Part shown: in pieces, positions 41,540 through 51,161 of the stretch | How positions within the stretch are numbered: the stretch's first letter is position 1 | Layout of the letters: each line of letters opens with the position of its first letter | Source: Phaonia tiefii | Taxonomy: Eukaryota > Arthropoda > Insecta > Diptera > Muscidae | Direction: 5' to 3' | DNA length: 64,000 nt | Assembly (NCBI GenBank): GCA_963931995.1 | Contig: OZ008368.1 | Span: 126,401,024-126,465,023, forward strand | Notes under the pieces: generated by a model | What the model saw: the letters and a program-made list of their open reading frames with translations, nothing else | Databases searched by the model: none | Told to the model about the DNA's origin: nothing | Made by a program: the position numbers and the translations under genes

Positions 41540-42074
41540 AGGGGAACCACAATGGGCCGAAATTACGGCCTCGGATGAACTCGTTATTTATTTCTAACAA
41601 AAAAATACAAAAATAAGAACACTGCAGCCAACTTGAATAGCGCCCCTTTTTGAGTATGAGTTTTCAGCTTGTTTTCTCCTAAAATAATAATGTCAATGCA
41701 TTGTCTGATTTTTTTACACAATAGTTCGTTTAAGTACAGAAACTATAACATAAGATTGCTTTCATTATATTAGCGTGACTCGTAAAAAAGTAAACCAAAA
41801 TAAAAACTCGGGTTAATATTTTGGCTCATTTGAATAGCGCCCCTCAAGCCATAATCAGTGTGGAAATCTGTTGCAGATCAAAAAATAATTTTAAATTTGG
41901 AATATTCCGATTAAAAGCTATTCGTTTTAAAGCAAATGAACCGAGGGAGCGAAAATTAAAACTTATAAGGCTATCCATTCATCAAATATCGAAAAAAAAA
42001 CGAATGGAAACCCCAAAGTAATGTCCAACTATACAGTATAATTTATGGGACTAATATATAAATTACGGGACTAA
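41540..42074. other. Spacer, no gene supported
   Basis: AT-rich. Two similar words, ACTTGAATAGCGCCCCTTTT (41632) and ATTTGAATAGCGCCCCTCAA (41827), sit about 195 bp apart, hinting at an old tandem duplication. No protein domain. Confidence 0.4.
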
Positions 42075-42299
42075 TACCGTAAATGCTGTTACGGCTGCCC
42101 ATAAGAGACCGATTATGAAACATGCATCAAATTCCCACTTCTCTGCTGCCAAAATAAAGGAAAAGTTCGATGTACATTAAAAACAATGATTTCCAAAGCT
42201 GCACATCTAAAATGCATAAAAGTAAAAAAAACACCCTTAGATGATCTACGAAAAGAGCGTCGCCTTATTTTTTTCCGTTCCAAAATGACGTGGAGATGA
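42075..42299 (+). repeat. Tc1-like fragment, N-terminal part only
   Basis: About 225 bp closely matching 48242-48460: CCGTAAATGCTGTTAC, GAAACATGCATCAAATTCCC, CTTCTCTGCTGCCAAAATAA and AGATGATCT.CGAAAAGAGCG. It corresponds to the HTH/linker part of a Tc1-type transposase with stops. It ends where LINE 2 coding begins. Confidence 0.65.
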
Positions 42300-42304
42300 A
42301 ATAA

Positions 42305-43015
42305 ACGGCCAGCGGGACATCTGCCTAGTTTCATCGTACACGGCGCACGACCATACTGAATCACCCCCTCCGAAGTGCGTCAGGGATATTGTATCGGAGG
42401 CAAAAAGACGGAATTGTAGCGTCATTATAGGTGCTGAGGCCAACGCGCACCACACAACATGGGCGAGTACCGGCACCAATGATCGAGGTGAGTCTCTTTT
42501 TAATTTCATTATAAGCGAAACCTTGACTATTTGTAATAGAGGCGAGGAGCCGACCTTCATAACTTCGGTTAGGAGGGAAGTACTCGACCTATCTTTACTA
42601 CTTGGCTACGACTATGTAACTGTATCCGATTGGATCGTACTTTCTGATCACTCTTTTTTCTGATCATAGATATCTACAGTTCCACATAAATATCGAACCT
42701 CTGAAAAAGGAAGTTTTTAAAAATTATAGGAAAACGGACTGGAACGCCTATAGTTCGCGCCTAAGGAAACTTTTAGGTAACCGTCCGAATTTTACGACTA
42801 ATGTGCCAGAGGTGGAAGAACTAGTTGGCAAATTTACTGATGCGTGCAGAAACGCGCTCAATGAGTCCTGTAAGAAAAGTGGTTATAATGCTGCCAAGGG
42901 TAACAAAAAACCTCATTGGTGGAACGCTGAGCTTCAGGATCTGAGATCGTTCATTAGGCGGCTTTTTAACAAGGCCAAAAAGAGCGGCGACCAAAGTGTA
43001 ATGTAACAGTTCTGG
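42305..43015 (+). pseudogene. LINE 2 endonuclease domain
   Basis: Frame pieces: DICLVSSYTAHDHTESPP, VRDIVSEAKRRNCSVIIGAE followed by ANAHHTTWAS (42388-42470, the GDxN-type core reads GAEAN), NDRGESLFNFII and EEPTFIT (42478-42560), and WIVLSDHSFF (SDH motif, 42630-42662). After a stop it continues NYRKTDWNAYSSRLRKLLGN, then 42803-43006 with PHWWNAELQDLRSFIRRLFN. This endonuclease normally nicks the target. The core Asp of GDxN is Glu here, so activity is doubtful even apart from the stops. Confidence 0.75.
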
Positions 43016-43019
43016 GAGC

Positions 43020-45270
43020 TAAAGGTTCCCCGTGTTAGAGACAATGGTATAAGTATACCCTGTTCCCCAATCGCTTCTTGGAACAGCACGCACGTGCTCG
43101 CAGACTAGCTAGATCGAAGATTTGTGGGCGAGGTTCTTGTTTCCATCAGCGACATCCGTACAGTTTACAAAAAAAAATCACGTGCGTTAACCAAATGCCC
43201 TTTTTGGATGAAAAGAAAATTTAAAATATGTCCCCAAGATATACATACATAACCAGAGCTATGCTAGTTTTGCTCTAGGCCTCTAAAGCCTCCCAACCTG
43301 TGGATTTTAAACATTGCCGTAAATTTTAGTTAAAACCCCCTTAATACCTTAACCTTTTGCCTACGCCACTGGAGTTTTACATTTCAGGATTTTACTTCAT
43401 ATTCAAGGTATTTATTGATCAAAACAAAAATAATAAAGGAATTCTCAAGGCATAATATAAAACTTATTGTAAACAAAGATTTTAACAAAGAAATCTGAAA
43501 AACTTAGAATTACAGAATAGGGGATAGACAAACAAATCAAAGCAAAATCAAGACGAAGAAAAAAAACCGTAGAAAATAAAAATCGAGAAAAGAAAAAAAA
43601 AATAACCCAAAAACAGGTTAGAAATCAAAACAAGGGAGACCTTATATCAATCTCTGCTTAATCTCTCATTGCATAAGAGAAATGATATAAAATTTCCTTA
43701 GTTTCGGTCTTTACCAGTATGTATGTAATTCTAATTTGTTGATAAAGGCAAATAAATGTTCTCTTCACTTACTTTTTTTTTCTGCATCATCCAACGTTGC
43801 ATGAAGGCCTTCAGCGAGGTTTGATGTGGCGACGAGGTTCGAAGATCGAGGTTGGGCAATCTTACAGATAGTTATAGGGATTTCGGAATAACAAAAATTA
43901 CAAATTTTTTTTTTCTTTCTCTTGTTATGATTTGCTTTGCGGGGAAATATTATTTGATTATTTTTATCATAAGATTAAAATTCCAAATTAGCGTGGTTCA
44001 ACGAGAAAAAAAAACTAATTGGAAATTTTGTCTCATTTACAAAAGAAATATTGAGACTTATTATTATATTACTATTATTATTTTTTTTTCTTATTAATTG
44101 TATGAAAGTTAACCGAATAGGGTTTAAGCATTTAAGCAACTTTAGATTAGAGGTTTCGCATCGTATCCTTTTATAAATTAGGTAATGTTTAATCGTTCTG
44201 TAGGTTACGTTTTACAAAGGTTATCTGGCTTTTTACTTTCTATTAATCAAGAGTTTACATAGTTTTCATTATTCCAGTATTTGTTTGAGTTTAAATATTA
44301 AAATTTTAGTAAGCAAGTTAAAGTGACTATCTCGATTTCGAAAATGTTGGGAGGTTATGTCAGAGTTAGGTTAAGTTTTATCAATAGTTAAAGTTGCGTG
44401 GTAGATTCAAGGCCAACACCACGGCAAAAGAACAGTCTCTGTACTTAAAAGTTTCAAAAGTGGTGTACATTTTTTAATTCCGGCGTGGAGAGATTGGGCT
44501 GTAATATGCTGCAATTTTGGCGCCGATCTCAAGGAGTAAATTCTGCCTCTCGAGTGTTTCCACGTGATCGGTGCTTCTGGGGGAATATGCACCAAAAAAA
44601 AACTCGAGAGGCTTTGAGTTCCAAGGCGTCAGCTTTATGCACAATTCCACACTATTTAAAGACAGAGGACTGGGAATATGTTCCCAGATTTTCGTCGTAA
44701 AGAATCCTATAGCAGAAGATAGTAAAATATATCTTGGAACACATTTCTACTTCACCATATTTCATCGGATTGTTACCTTTTTTTTACAACAGCGAAACGA
44801 TCAGCACTTCTCACACAATATAAAACTAATTTATTGATTTAGTTAACTTAAAAAAAATTATATTTCCTCGTTCACACGTTAATTACTCTACGCTCCCAAA
44901 TTAGAAAGAATAAAGGAATTTCAGGCCACCTAAGAGCAAACATGCGATAAAATAATCCACTCATTACTCCGTAAGGTCACCACCAGTTACCTTTTGGGCT
45001 TCTGAAATTTACTTTACCATTAGTTATCCTTTTCTCACTTATAGCCTTACAATAGCCTTGTAATCATTAAAGTCTTTGAGTGAAAGTTATCACTCACCAT
45101 GTAATACAGTTAATGGATTAACTTAACTGAGCTATTGACCAGGGAAGTGAAAAATATGAATAAAAGACAACGTAAGGTTTAAATGTACTTTAATGTACAA
45201 TGGGTACTAAAAATGGTACGAGAGTATAAATACTTTCGAAGAGAAAGAAACGAAATGCATAAAGAATATA
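43020..45270. other. 2.2-kb non-coding insert in LINE 2
   Basis: LINE 2 coding stops after LFNKAKKSGDQS (about 43000) and resumes at DWDVYRISLNLYKGEIKKAK (45280). The intervening DNA is AT-rich, with A-rich tracts (43540-43620) and T-tracts. No recognisable protein, TIR or LTR pair was seen. Its ends are uncertain by tens of bases. Confidence 0.5.
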
Positions 45271-45274
45271 CCAT

Positions 45275-47180
45275 TACAAAAGGGATTGGGACGTTTACAG
45301 GATTAGTCTTAATCTATATAAAGGTGAAATCAAGAAGGCCAAACGGAAATCCTGGCGAAACTTCTGTGAATCCATTGAGGTCACCAACCAGACTGCACGC
45401 TTAAGATGCGTGCTCACTAAAAACCCACCGTGTGCGGGGTTCTTAATGAAGACGATGGAACGTGGATATATTCGTCTGAAGAGTCTCTTTGGATTCTCCT
45501 GGATACCCACGTTCCCCACAATGACCGGAACGCTGGTCATCAGCCAGAGGAGCTAGGCGGAAACTCACGTAGCTTAGAAAAAGTTCGCTCAATAGTGAGC
45601 AGAAAAAATCTGATATGGGCCATTAGATGCTTTAAGCCCTATAAATCAGCCGGCCCTGACGGGATAATTCCCGCGCAACTACAGGAGGCACTATACCTAT
45701 CGTGTAGTTGGTTGGAGGCAATCTTCAGGGGCTGCCTTACGCTGGGAGTCATTCCTAGCATTTGTAAGCAAACCAAAGTGGTTTTTGTCCCGAAAGCGGA
45801 CAAATGGTCTCATGTCAAACCAAAGGACTTTAGACCAATCTGTCTATCATCCTTTATTCTTAAGACATTTGAAAGGTTACTGGACATTCACGTTCGAAGT
45901 AATCTTCCACAGAATCTACTATCGAGTTCTCAGCATGCCTATATCAAGGGCAGGTCAACTGAGACGGCGCTCCACTCTATAGTCAGCATAATAGAGAACT
46001 GTCTTGAGAATAAGGTCTTCGCTCTAGGGAACTTCCCGGATATCGAGGGAGCCTTCAATAACATTCAACCTTCGGCGATTTTTAGGTCGTAACAGAATCT
46101 AGGAGTCGACAGCTTAGTTACACGCCTAATTGGGAAGCTTCTGGTGGATAGATCCGTCAAAGCTGAATGGGGTGGTGTTACAATTTCTAGGAACGTTAAT
46201 AGAGGGACACTGCAGGGGGGAGTTCTGTCTCCACTATTATGGTTAACCTCTGTCAATGAATTGCTTCTTGAATTGGACAGGGCCGAATGCCAGGTCTTTG
46301 CCTATGCCGATGATATTGCTATCATCTGTACGGGTAGAAAACTCAATTTACTTAGCATTCGTACAACCAGCCTACTTAGTCTGATTTCGAACTGGACCGC
46401 TAACAACGGACTTTAACTTAACCCACTTAAAACCGAGCTTATCTTGTTCTCTCGGAAATATAAAATACCCGCATTTGAACTGCCGTCAGGTAATGGGGTG
46501 CAATTACAGTTGACGGAAAAGGTATTGTATCTGGGGATAATTCTCGACAGAAACCTGTCTTGGAAACCGAATTTGGAGGAGAGGGTGAAAGAGGCGTCTG
46601 TTGCTCTTTACTGTTGTAAAGGGGTGATAGGAAAGCGCTGGGGTCTGTCTCGTAAGATCACCATGTGGATTTATACTGCAGTAGTCAGACCAATTCTTCT
46701 CTATGGTATCGTAGTTAGGTGGAGGTCCCTCCAAGAGAAATATATTCTGAATTCCTTGATGAAAATTCAAAGATGAGTACTGATTAGCGTTAGTGGGACA
46801 ATGGACACGACGTCAGGTACTGCACTTAGTGCTATCCTGAACATCTGTACTCCTGATATCATGGCCGAATCGGCAGCCGCTACATCCCTGGTGAGAATCA
46901 GAGATTGTGGCTTTTTGATATCGGGGCATTCCGGACACGCTGAATTACTACACCGGATCAACTCTATTCCCGTAAAATCGGACTACTGTATCCCCTACCT
47001 TCAACCAGCGACAAATCTAAGGACTTCGTTTCCGAACAGGAATACCTGGGAAAAGTCACTGGAAGGGGATACCAGTAGTATAAGATTTTTCACGGATGGA
47101 TCAAAGTTGGACAATCAAGTAGGCTATGGGGTGCATTCACCGGACCTAAATATAAATATCTCCTTCAAGCTGTATTATCA
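45275..47180 (+). pseudogene. LINE 2 reverse transcriptase and start of RNase H
   Basis: YKGEIKKAKRKSWRNFCESI (45316-45375). 45430-46092: FKPYKSAGPDGIIPAQLQEA, DFRPICLSSFILKTFERLLD, SQHAYIKGRSTETAL, LGNFPDIEGAFNNIQP (catalytic-Asp region). GTLQGGVLSPLLWL and CQVFAYADDIAIICTGRK (46290-46340, intact YADD). 46444-46776: ELPSGNGVQLQLTEKVLYLG, RWGLSRKITMWIYTAVVRPI. 46801-47180: SGTALSAILNI and IRFFTDGSKLDNQVGYGVHS (RNase H start). About four stops and frameshifts. Region order is complete for the group. Confidence 0.82.
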
Positions 47181-47483
47181 AAAAAAAAAAAAAAAAAAAA
47201 TGGTGTCCCTTAACATCCCATGGAGGGATTGGGGAGAGCTTCTCACAATCAGTGAGATGTGCGCTTTCTAGTTGTACACTCACTGATTGGGACCTACAGT
47301 TTTACACCGATTCCGAACGGTATTTTGAGAAGCATTTTCATGGCTAAGTACTCGATAGTGTCGCCGTCACTAAGCGAGGTGACCGTCGTCGAAAGAAATT
47401 TTAAGGTGGTCGGAGCAGGAATCGAACCCAGGATCTCCCGTACAAGAGGCGCGCACACTAACCATTGCACCACCGACGGCCAC
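47181..47483 (-). mobile_element. tRNA-derived SINE, copy 3 (full length, minus strand)
   Basis: Target duplication AGCTGTATTATCA (47168-47180 and 47484-47496). B box inverted at about 47422 (GAATCGAACCC context, one base off), with a 20-base homopolymer tail (A on the plus strand, T in SINE sense) at 47181-47200. It sits inside the RNase H coding of LINE 2: removing SINE plus one duplication restores the frame from SFKLYY to CRVFQAEI. Confidence 0.9.
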
Positions 47484-47496
47484 AGCTGTATTATCA

Positions 47497-47884
47497 CTGT
47501 AGAGTATTTCAGGCGGAAATTACCGCCATACTGGAGGTTGCTGAACTACTGAAAAGTAGTGTCACAACCCTCCGGAGAATATGTATCTACACAGACAGCC
47601 AGGTTGCCATAAAATCCCTGGAAGCCATGTTTGCTACGTCCCTGACGGTGAAAGAATGGCACTCATCACTTAGGGTGATGGCAGAGTATTTTGACATCAG
47701 GCTCATCTGGGTACCGGGACACAGCGACTTTCCAGGCAATTGCGTAGCGGATGCGTTAGCTAGACAGGGCACTACGGCACAGGTTCTTCCGGCAAAAGGT
47801 GTTAGTATGCCAATCTCTCTGTTCAAGGACAAGTGGAGACTTACTTCAACTGGCAAACAAGCCAGGAGACAGGAAGAGGACTAG
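47497..47884 (+). pseudogene. LINE 2 RNase H, C-terminal part
   Basis: CRVFQAEITAILEVAELLKS (Glu of the RNase H active site), RICIYTDSQVAIKSLEAM (Asp), RLIWVPGHSDFPGNCVADAL followed by ARQGTT (His/Asp region). The frame ends at TAG 47882-47884. Cys-rich tail remains (CCMEENEETTKHLLLDC-like, shifted frames) follow to about 48000. All RNase H catalytic positions appear present once the SINE is removed. Confidence 0.8.
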
Positions 47885-48236
47885 GCAACTACTTAACTTG
47901 CCGAGAGGCCGGTGATAGGAACACTTACGGGGCATTGTCTTGTGCTGCATGGAAGAGAACGAGGAAACGACGAAACACCTTCTCTTGGATTGACTGACCT
48001 GCGCTGGCAGGACTGAGAAGTAGGATATTCGGAACACATCTATTTAGCACCGCAACCCTACAGGATATTCCTGTAGGTTTTATAGACAAATTTATTGAGA
48101 GGGCAAATTGGCTGGACGACTAGTCAATAGTTGCTATGGAGGAAACTTCAGGTATCACAATGGGCTTATTTAGCCTAAGTGTGCTAGACAGCGACCTGTC
48201 TTGCAGCCTGTTCAACCAACCAACCAACCAATATAT

Positions 48237-48930
48237 AAACCGTAAATGCTGTTACCGCTGCCGTTAAGAGACCGATTCTGAAACATGCATCAAATTCCCA
48301 CTTCTCTGCTGCCAAAATAAAGGAAAAGTCCGATGTACAGTAAAAACAATGATTTCCAAAGCTGCACATCTAAAACGCACGAAAGTAGAAAAAACACTCT
48401 TAGATGATCTCCGAAAAGAGCGTCGCCTTATTTTTTCCGTTCCAAAGTGATGTGGAGTAGAGAGTGCAATCGAGTGATTTTTTCGGATGAAATAAAATTT
48501 AATTTAGAGGGTCCCGATGGTTATGATTGATACTCTTATGACCTCGAAAGGAAGAACACTACCCAGACCGTTTACATAGCCGGGCAGTTGGTGAGATGAT
48601 ATGGGGAGCGATTTCGTTTCAAAAATGAATGCGATGCAGTATAGAGACGTACTGGTAAAGGCTTTTCTAGAGGTGAATTCAGTTTTTGGAAAATTGGCGT
48701 GGAATTGTCAGCAAAATAAAGCCCCTATCCACACCATCCCAACCGTTAAATAGTGGATTGAACGTCAAGACGTTGAGGTGCTGAACTGGCCGCCATACTC
48801 GCGCGACTTCAACACTATCGATTTCTGATTATTCTTCTGATTATTCAGAAGGTGTACGAGCCAGTGAAGCAATAGTCTAATAAACCCGAACTGATTGATG
48901 AAATGGATAGTTTTTAAATAGTGATTTTCC
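48237..48930 (+). pseudogene. Tc1-like transposase (DD34E), decayed
   Basis: 48242-48460 matches the fragment at 42075. It continues with RVIFSDEIKFNLEGPDGYD (48456-48515, first catalytic Asp), QQNKAPIHTIPTVK (48713-48755, where the family has QQDNAPVHTA, so the second Asp is lost by a frame or substitution), and DVEVLNWPPYSRDFNTIDF (48770-48828, third acidic position). Multiple stops. Ends are not bounded by recognisable TIRs. Confidence 0.72.
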
Positions 48931-49251
48931 TGGGGAAACACACAGCAAACCGTAATTTTTTTTGCTATTATACATTTAATAAACAAATCAATCAACAGAA
49001 ACAAAAAAAACGATTCGCTACCTAGTTTTCGTGATATTACACCTGAAATCGAACCAAATTACCTGAAAATTGTACGTTTTTTATACCTAAAATCGGTCAA
49101 CTTGAACGGTAATATCTTCTAAACCAAAAGTCTGATATTATTAAGGGTAGCATATTTGAAATTTTCTATAAGATGGGATTATTCCAAGTTTCGTAGACGC
49201 ACATGAAAATCTTGATTTTTGCAAACTCGTTTGCTCTGCGGGTGCCACTGT

Positions 49252-49350
49252 GCGTCGTCGAAAGAAATGTAAGGTGGTCTGAGCAGGGATCGAACCCACG
49301 TTCTCAAGTACAAGAGCCGCGCACACTAACCATTGTATCACCTACGGTCA
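49252..49350 (-). mobile_element. tRNA-derived SINE, 5' fragment
   Basis: Only the tRNA-related head is present, inverted: ACCGTAGGTGATACAATGGTTA, then B-box GGGTTCGATCCC, then GACCACCTTACATTTCTTTCGAC. It stops at TCGTCGAAAG; the body and tail are missing. Confidence 0.7.
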
Positions 49351-49940
49351 CCGACAAATCATGTGATTTCTCATAAAGTTTGTGTACCCAAGATCGAGTT
49401 AATTAATCTCGATCATGTTACTATCATGTCACAAATCATTTTAAACGCAGAGATGTATACACACTTTTAGTATGAGACTGGGTGAACAGGAAATGGAAAT
49501 AGGATCGTAAAGGAAACGTACTTCACTGAACACGTACATTAATGACAACACATTCAAACATGATTGACATAAGATCTGCTGATTTTACTTTCTTTCCTTA
49601 TTTTCAAAAGACTTAAAATATTTCAAGCATTTCTAAATAAATTCCACCTAAAAATGTCGTCATAAAAAGTTATTTTTACAAATAAAAAGGGAAATAAATA
49701 GAACACATATCTGACTTTGACAGAATTTTATGATGCTCATACTGAACCCTCCTGGTATAATTTCATCATGGCATTATGAAATACAAAAAATGCCAAAACT
49801 AAATCGAGTCAAAATGCATGTAGAATGAGAAACACTCTATGGAAAACGTTATGGAGAGCAGATTTTAGTGTTCGAGGCATTTAACCGGTATTGTTTCTTC
49901 TACATAATTTTTAACAAAGCATGAAATTAACTATGTTTGT

Positions 49941-50243
49941 GCCTTCGGTGGTGCAATGGTTAGTAGGAGCAGATCTTGTATGTGAGAACGTGGGTTCGAT
50001 GCCTGCTCTGACCTCCTTACAGTGATTATTTAGCACAATGAGCTAAATAACTGTAAGGAGAGAATTATTAACATGACCGTTAGCAAATATCACCTTAGTG
50101 ATGGCGACATTATCGAATATTTCGCCATGTAAAAGCTTCTCGCTTCGCATCCAGTACGAGTAAAACTAGAAGCGAACAGCGCACTGGTTGTGGGAAGCTC
50201 TTCAAAATTAAATGAGATTGTTGGTGTTTTCCCATTCCATTCA
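49941..50243 (+). mobile_element. tRNA-derived SINE, divergent copy
   Basis: Head CCTTCGGTGGTGCAATGGTTAG and B-box-like GGGTTCGATGCC. The body is altered, with a local inverted AGCACAATGAGCTAAATAACTG segment (50030-50055) absent from other copies. TAGTGATGGCGACATTATCG matches the family. The tail is AT-rich without a clean duplication, so it is an older or different subfamily. Confidence 0.7.
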
Positions 50244-50943
50244 AAAAACAAATCATATGGTTACGTTTGCCGTACCCTGTCCATAAATAATACAGTTTAC
50301 TATGTTACGACGATAAGTTCGAATCGGGTTTTATATTCGTGTATTCGGGTTTCAAAGTTTTAATATCACCGCCGCAAAATACAGCTCTGGGGGAATCGGT
50401 ATAATTTAACGAAAAGAGGAGACAGGAGTAGAAATATGAACGAATGGTTGTGAGAGATCGAAAAGAGAGAGGAGAAAAAAAAGGTGTCCTTGAGGTCGGT
50501 GACGATACGTTTTGTGTTAAGCCCAAAGACAAAAAGAAAAAGAGAGTTCATTTTATTGTACGGCAATAAGAAAAAGAATTAAAAATTTAATAATCGCATA
50601 ATTGCATAATGGAAGTAAACAAGATATAAACAAATAAAAGACGGGAAATACTGATAAATCAGAAGAAAAAAAAATTTTAAAAAAATCAATAATATATCTA
50701 ATTAAATATGTATACCTACATACTATATTCGACTTAAAGGAAGAACAGTTCACATTAAAACTAGTGACAGGAAGAATTACTTCAATATCAACATAAAAGG
50801 GAAAGACAAATAAAAGTGGCAAAGAAGAAAATTAACAACCGAAATAGCCAGTTTTAAACATTATTCGGGAAATGAAACCAGAGAGCGACCATCATCCACC
50901 TCAAAAAGAAAGAAAAAATAAATATATATCGAGAGCTTATGTT
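50244..50943. other. A/G-rich spacer, no gene seen
   Basis: Purine-rich plus strand (50420-50480 and 50580-50830) interspersed with AT runs. No domain or repeat end found. Confidence 0.4.
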
Positions 50944-50946
50944 TAA

Positions 50947-51158
50947 TACCAGCTATACGCAAAAACACAATTTTTCAGGAGAAGGAAAAAACAGTTTATT
51001 TTCTCGAAGATTGAATCTTTAAATAATTTTTGTATGCAGTACCCACTAATAATATTTAACAAAAATACTAGAAGAAAATTTACTTCAATCTACGAGAGTT
51101 CGGAAAATAAACTGTTTTTCCTTCTCCTGAAAAATTGTGTTTTTGCGTTTAGCTGGTA
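50947..51158. mobile_element. 212-bp MITE with TAA target duplication
   Basis: TAA flanks both sides (50944-50946 and 51159-51161). The ends are exact inverses, TACCAGCTA.ACGCAAAAACAC, and the inverted match continues about 60 bp (TTTTTCAGGAGAAGGAAAAA, CAGTTTATTTTC) around a 90-bp AT-rich centre. A 3-bp TWA target is typical of Harbinger-type MITEs; the superfamily is inference. Confidence 0.72.
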
Positions 51159-51161
51159 TAA

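Larger units (their letters stand above)
42300..48182 (+). mobile_element. LOA/R1-group LINE 2, containing a 2.2-kb insert and a SINE
   Basis: Coding runs from an AP-type endonuclease (42305) through reverse transcriptase (45430-46776) to RNase H (47083-47880) and a 3' UTR ending in a (CCAA)n-like tail (TTCAACCAACCAACCAACCAA, about 48210-48230). Two later insertions split it: about 43020-45270 (unknown) and 47181-47483 (SINE). It is flanked on both sides by copies of the same Tc1 segment. Confidence 0.8.
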
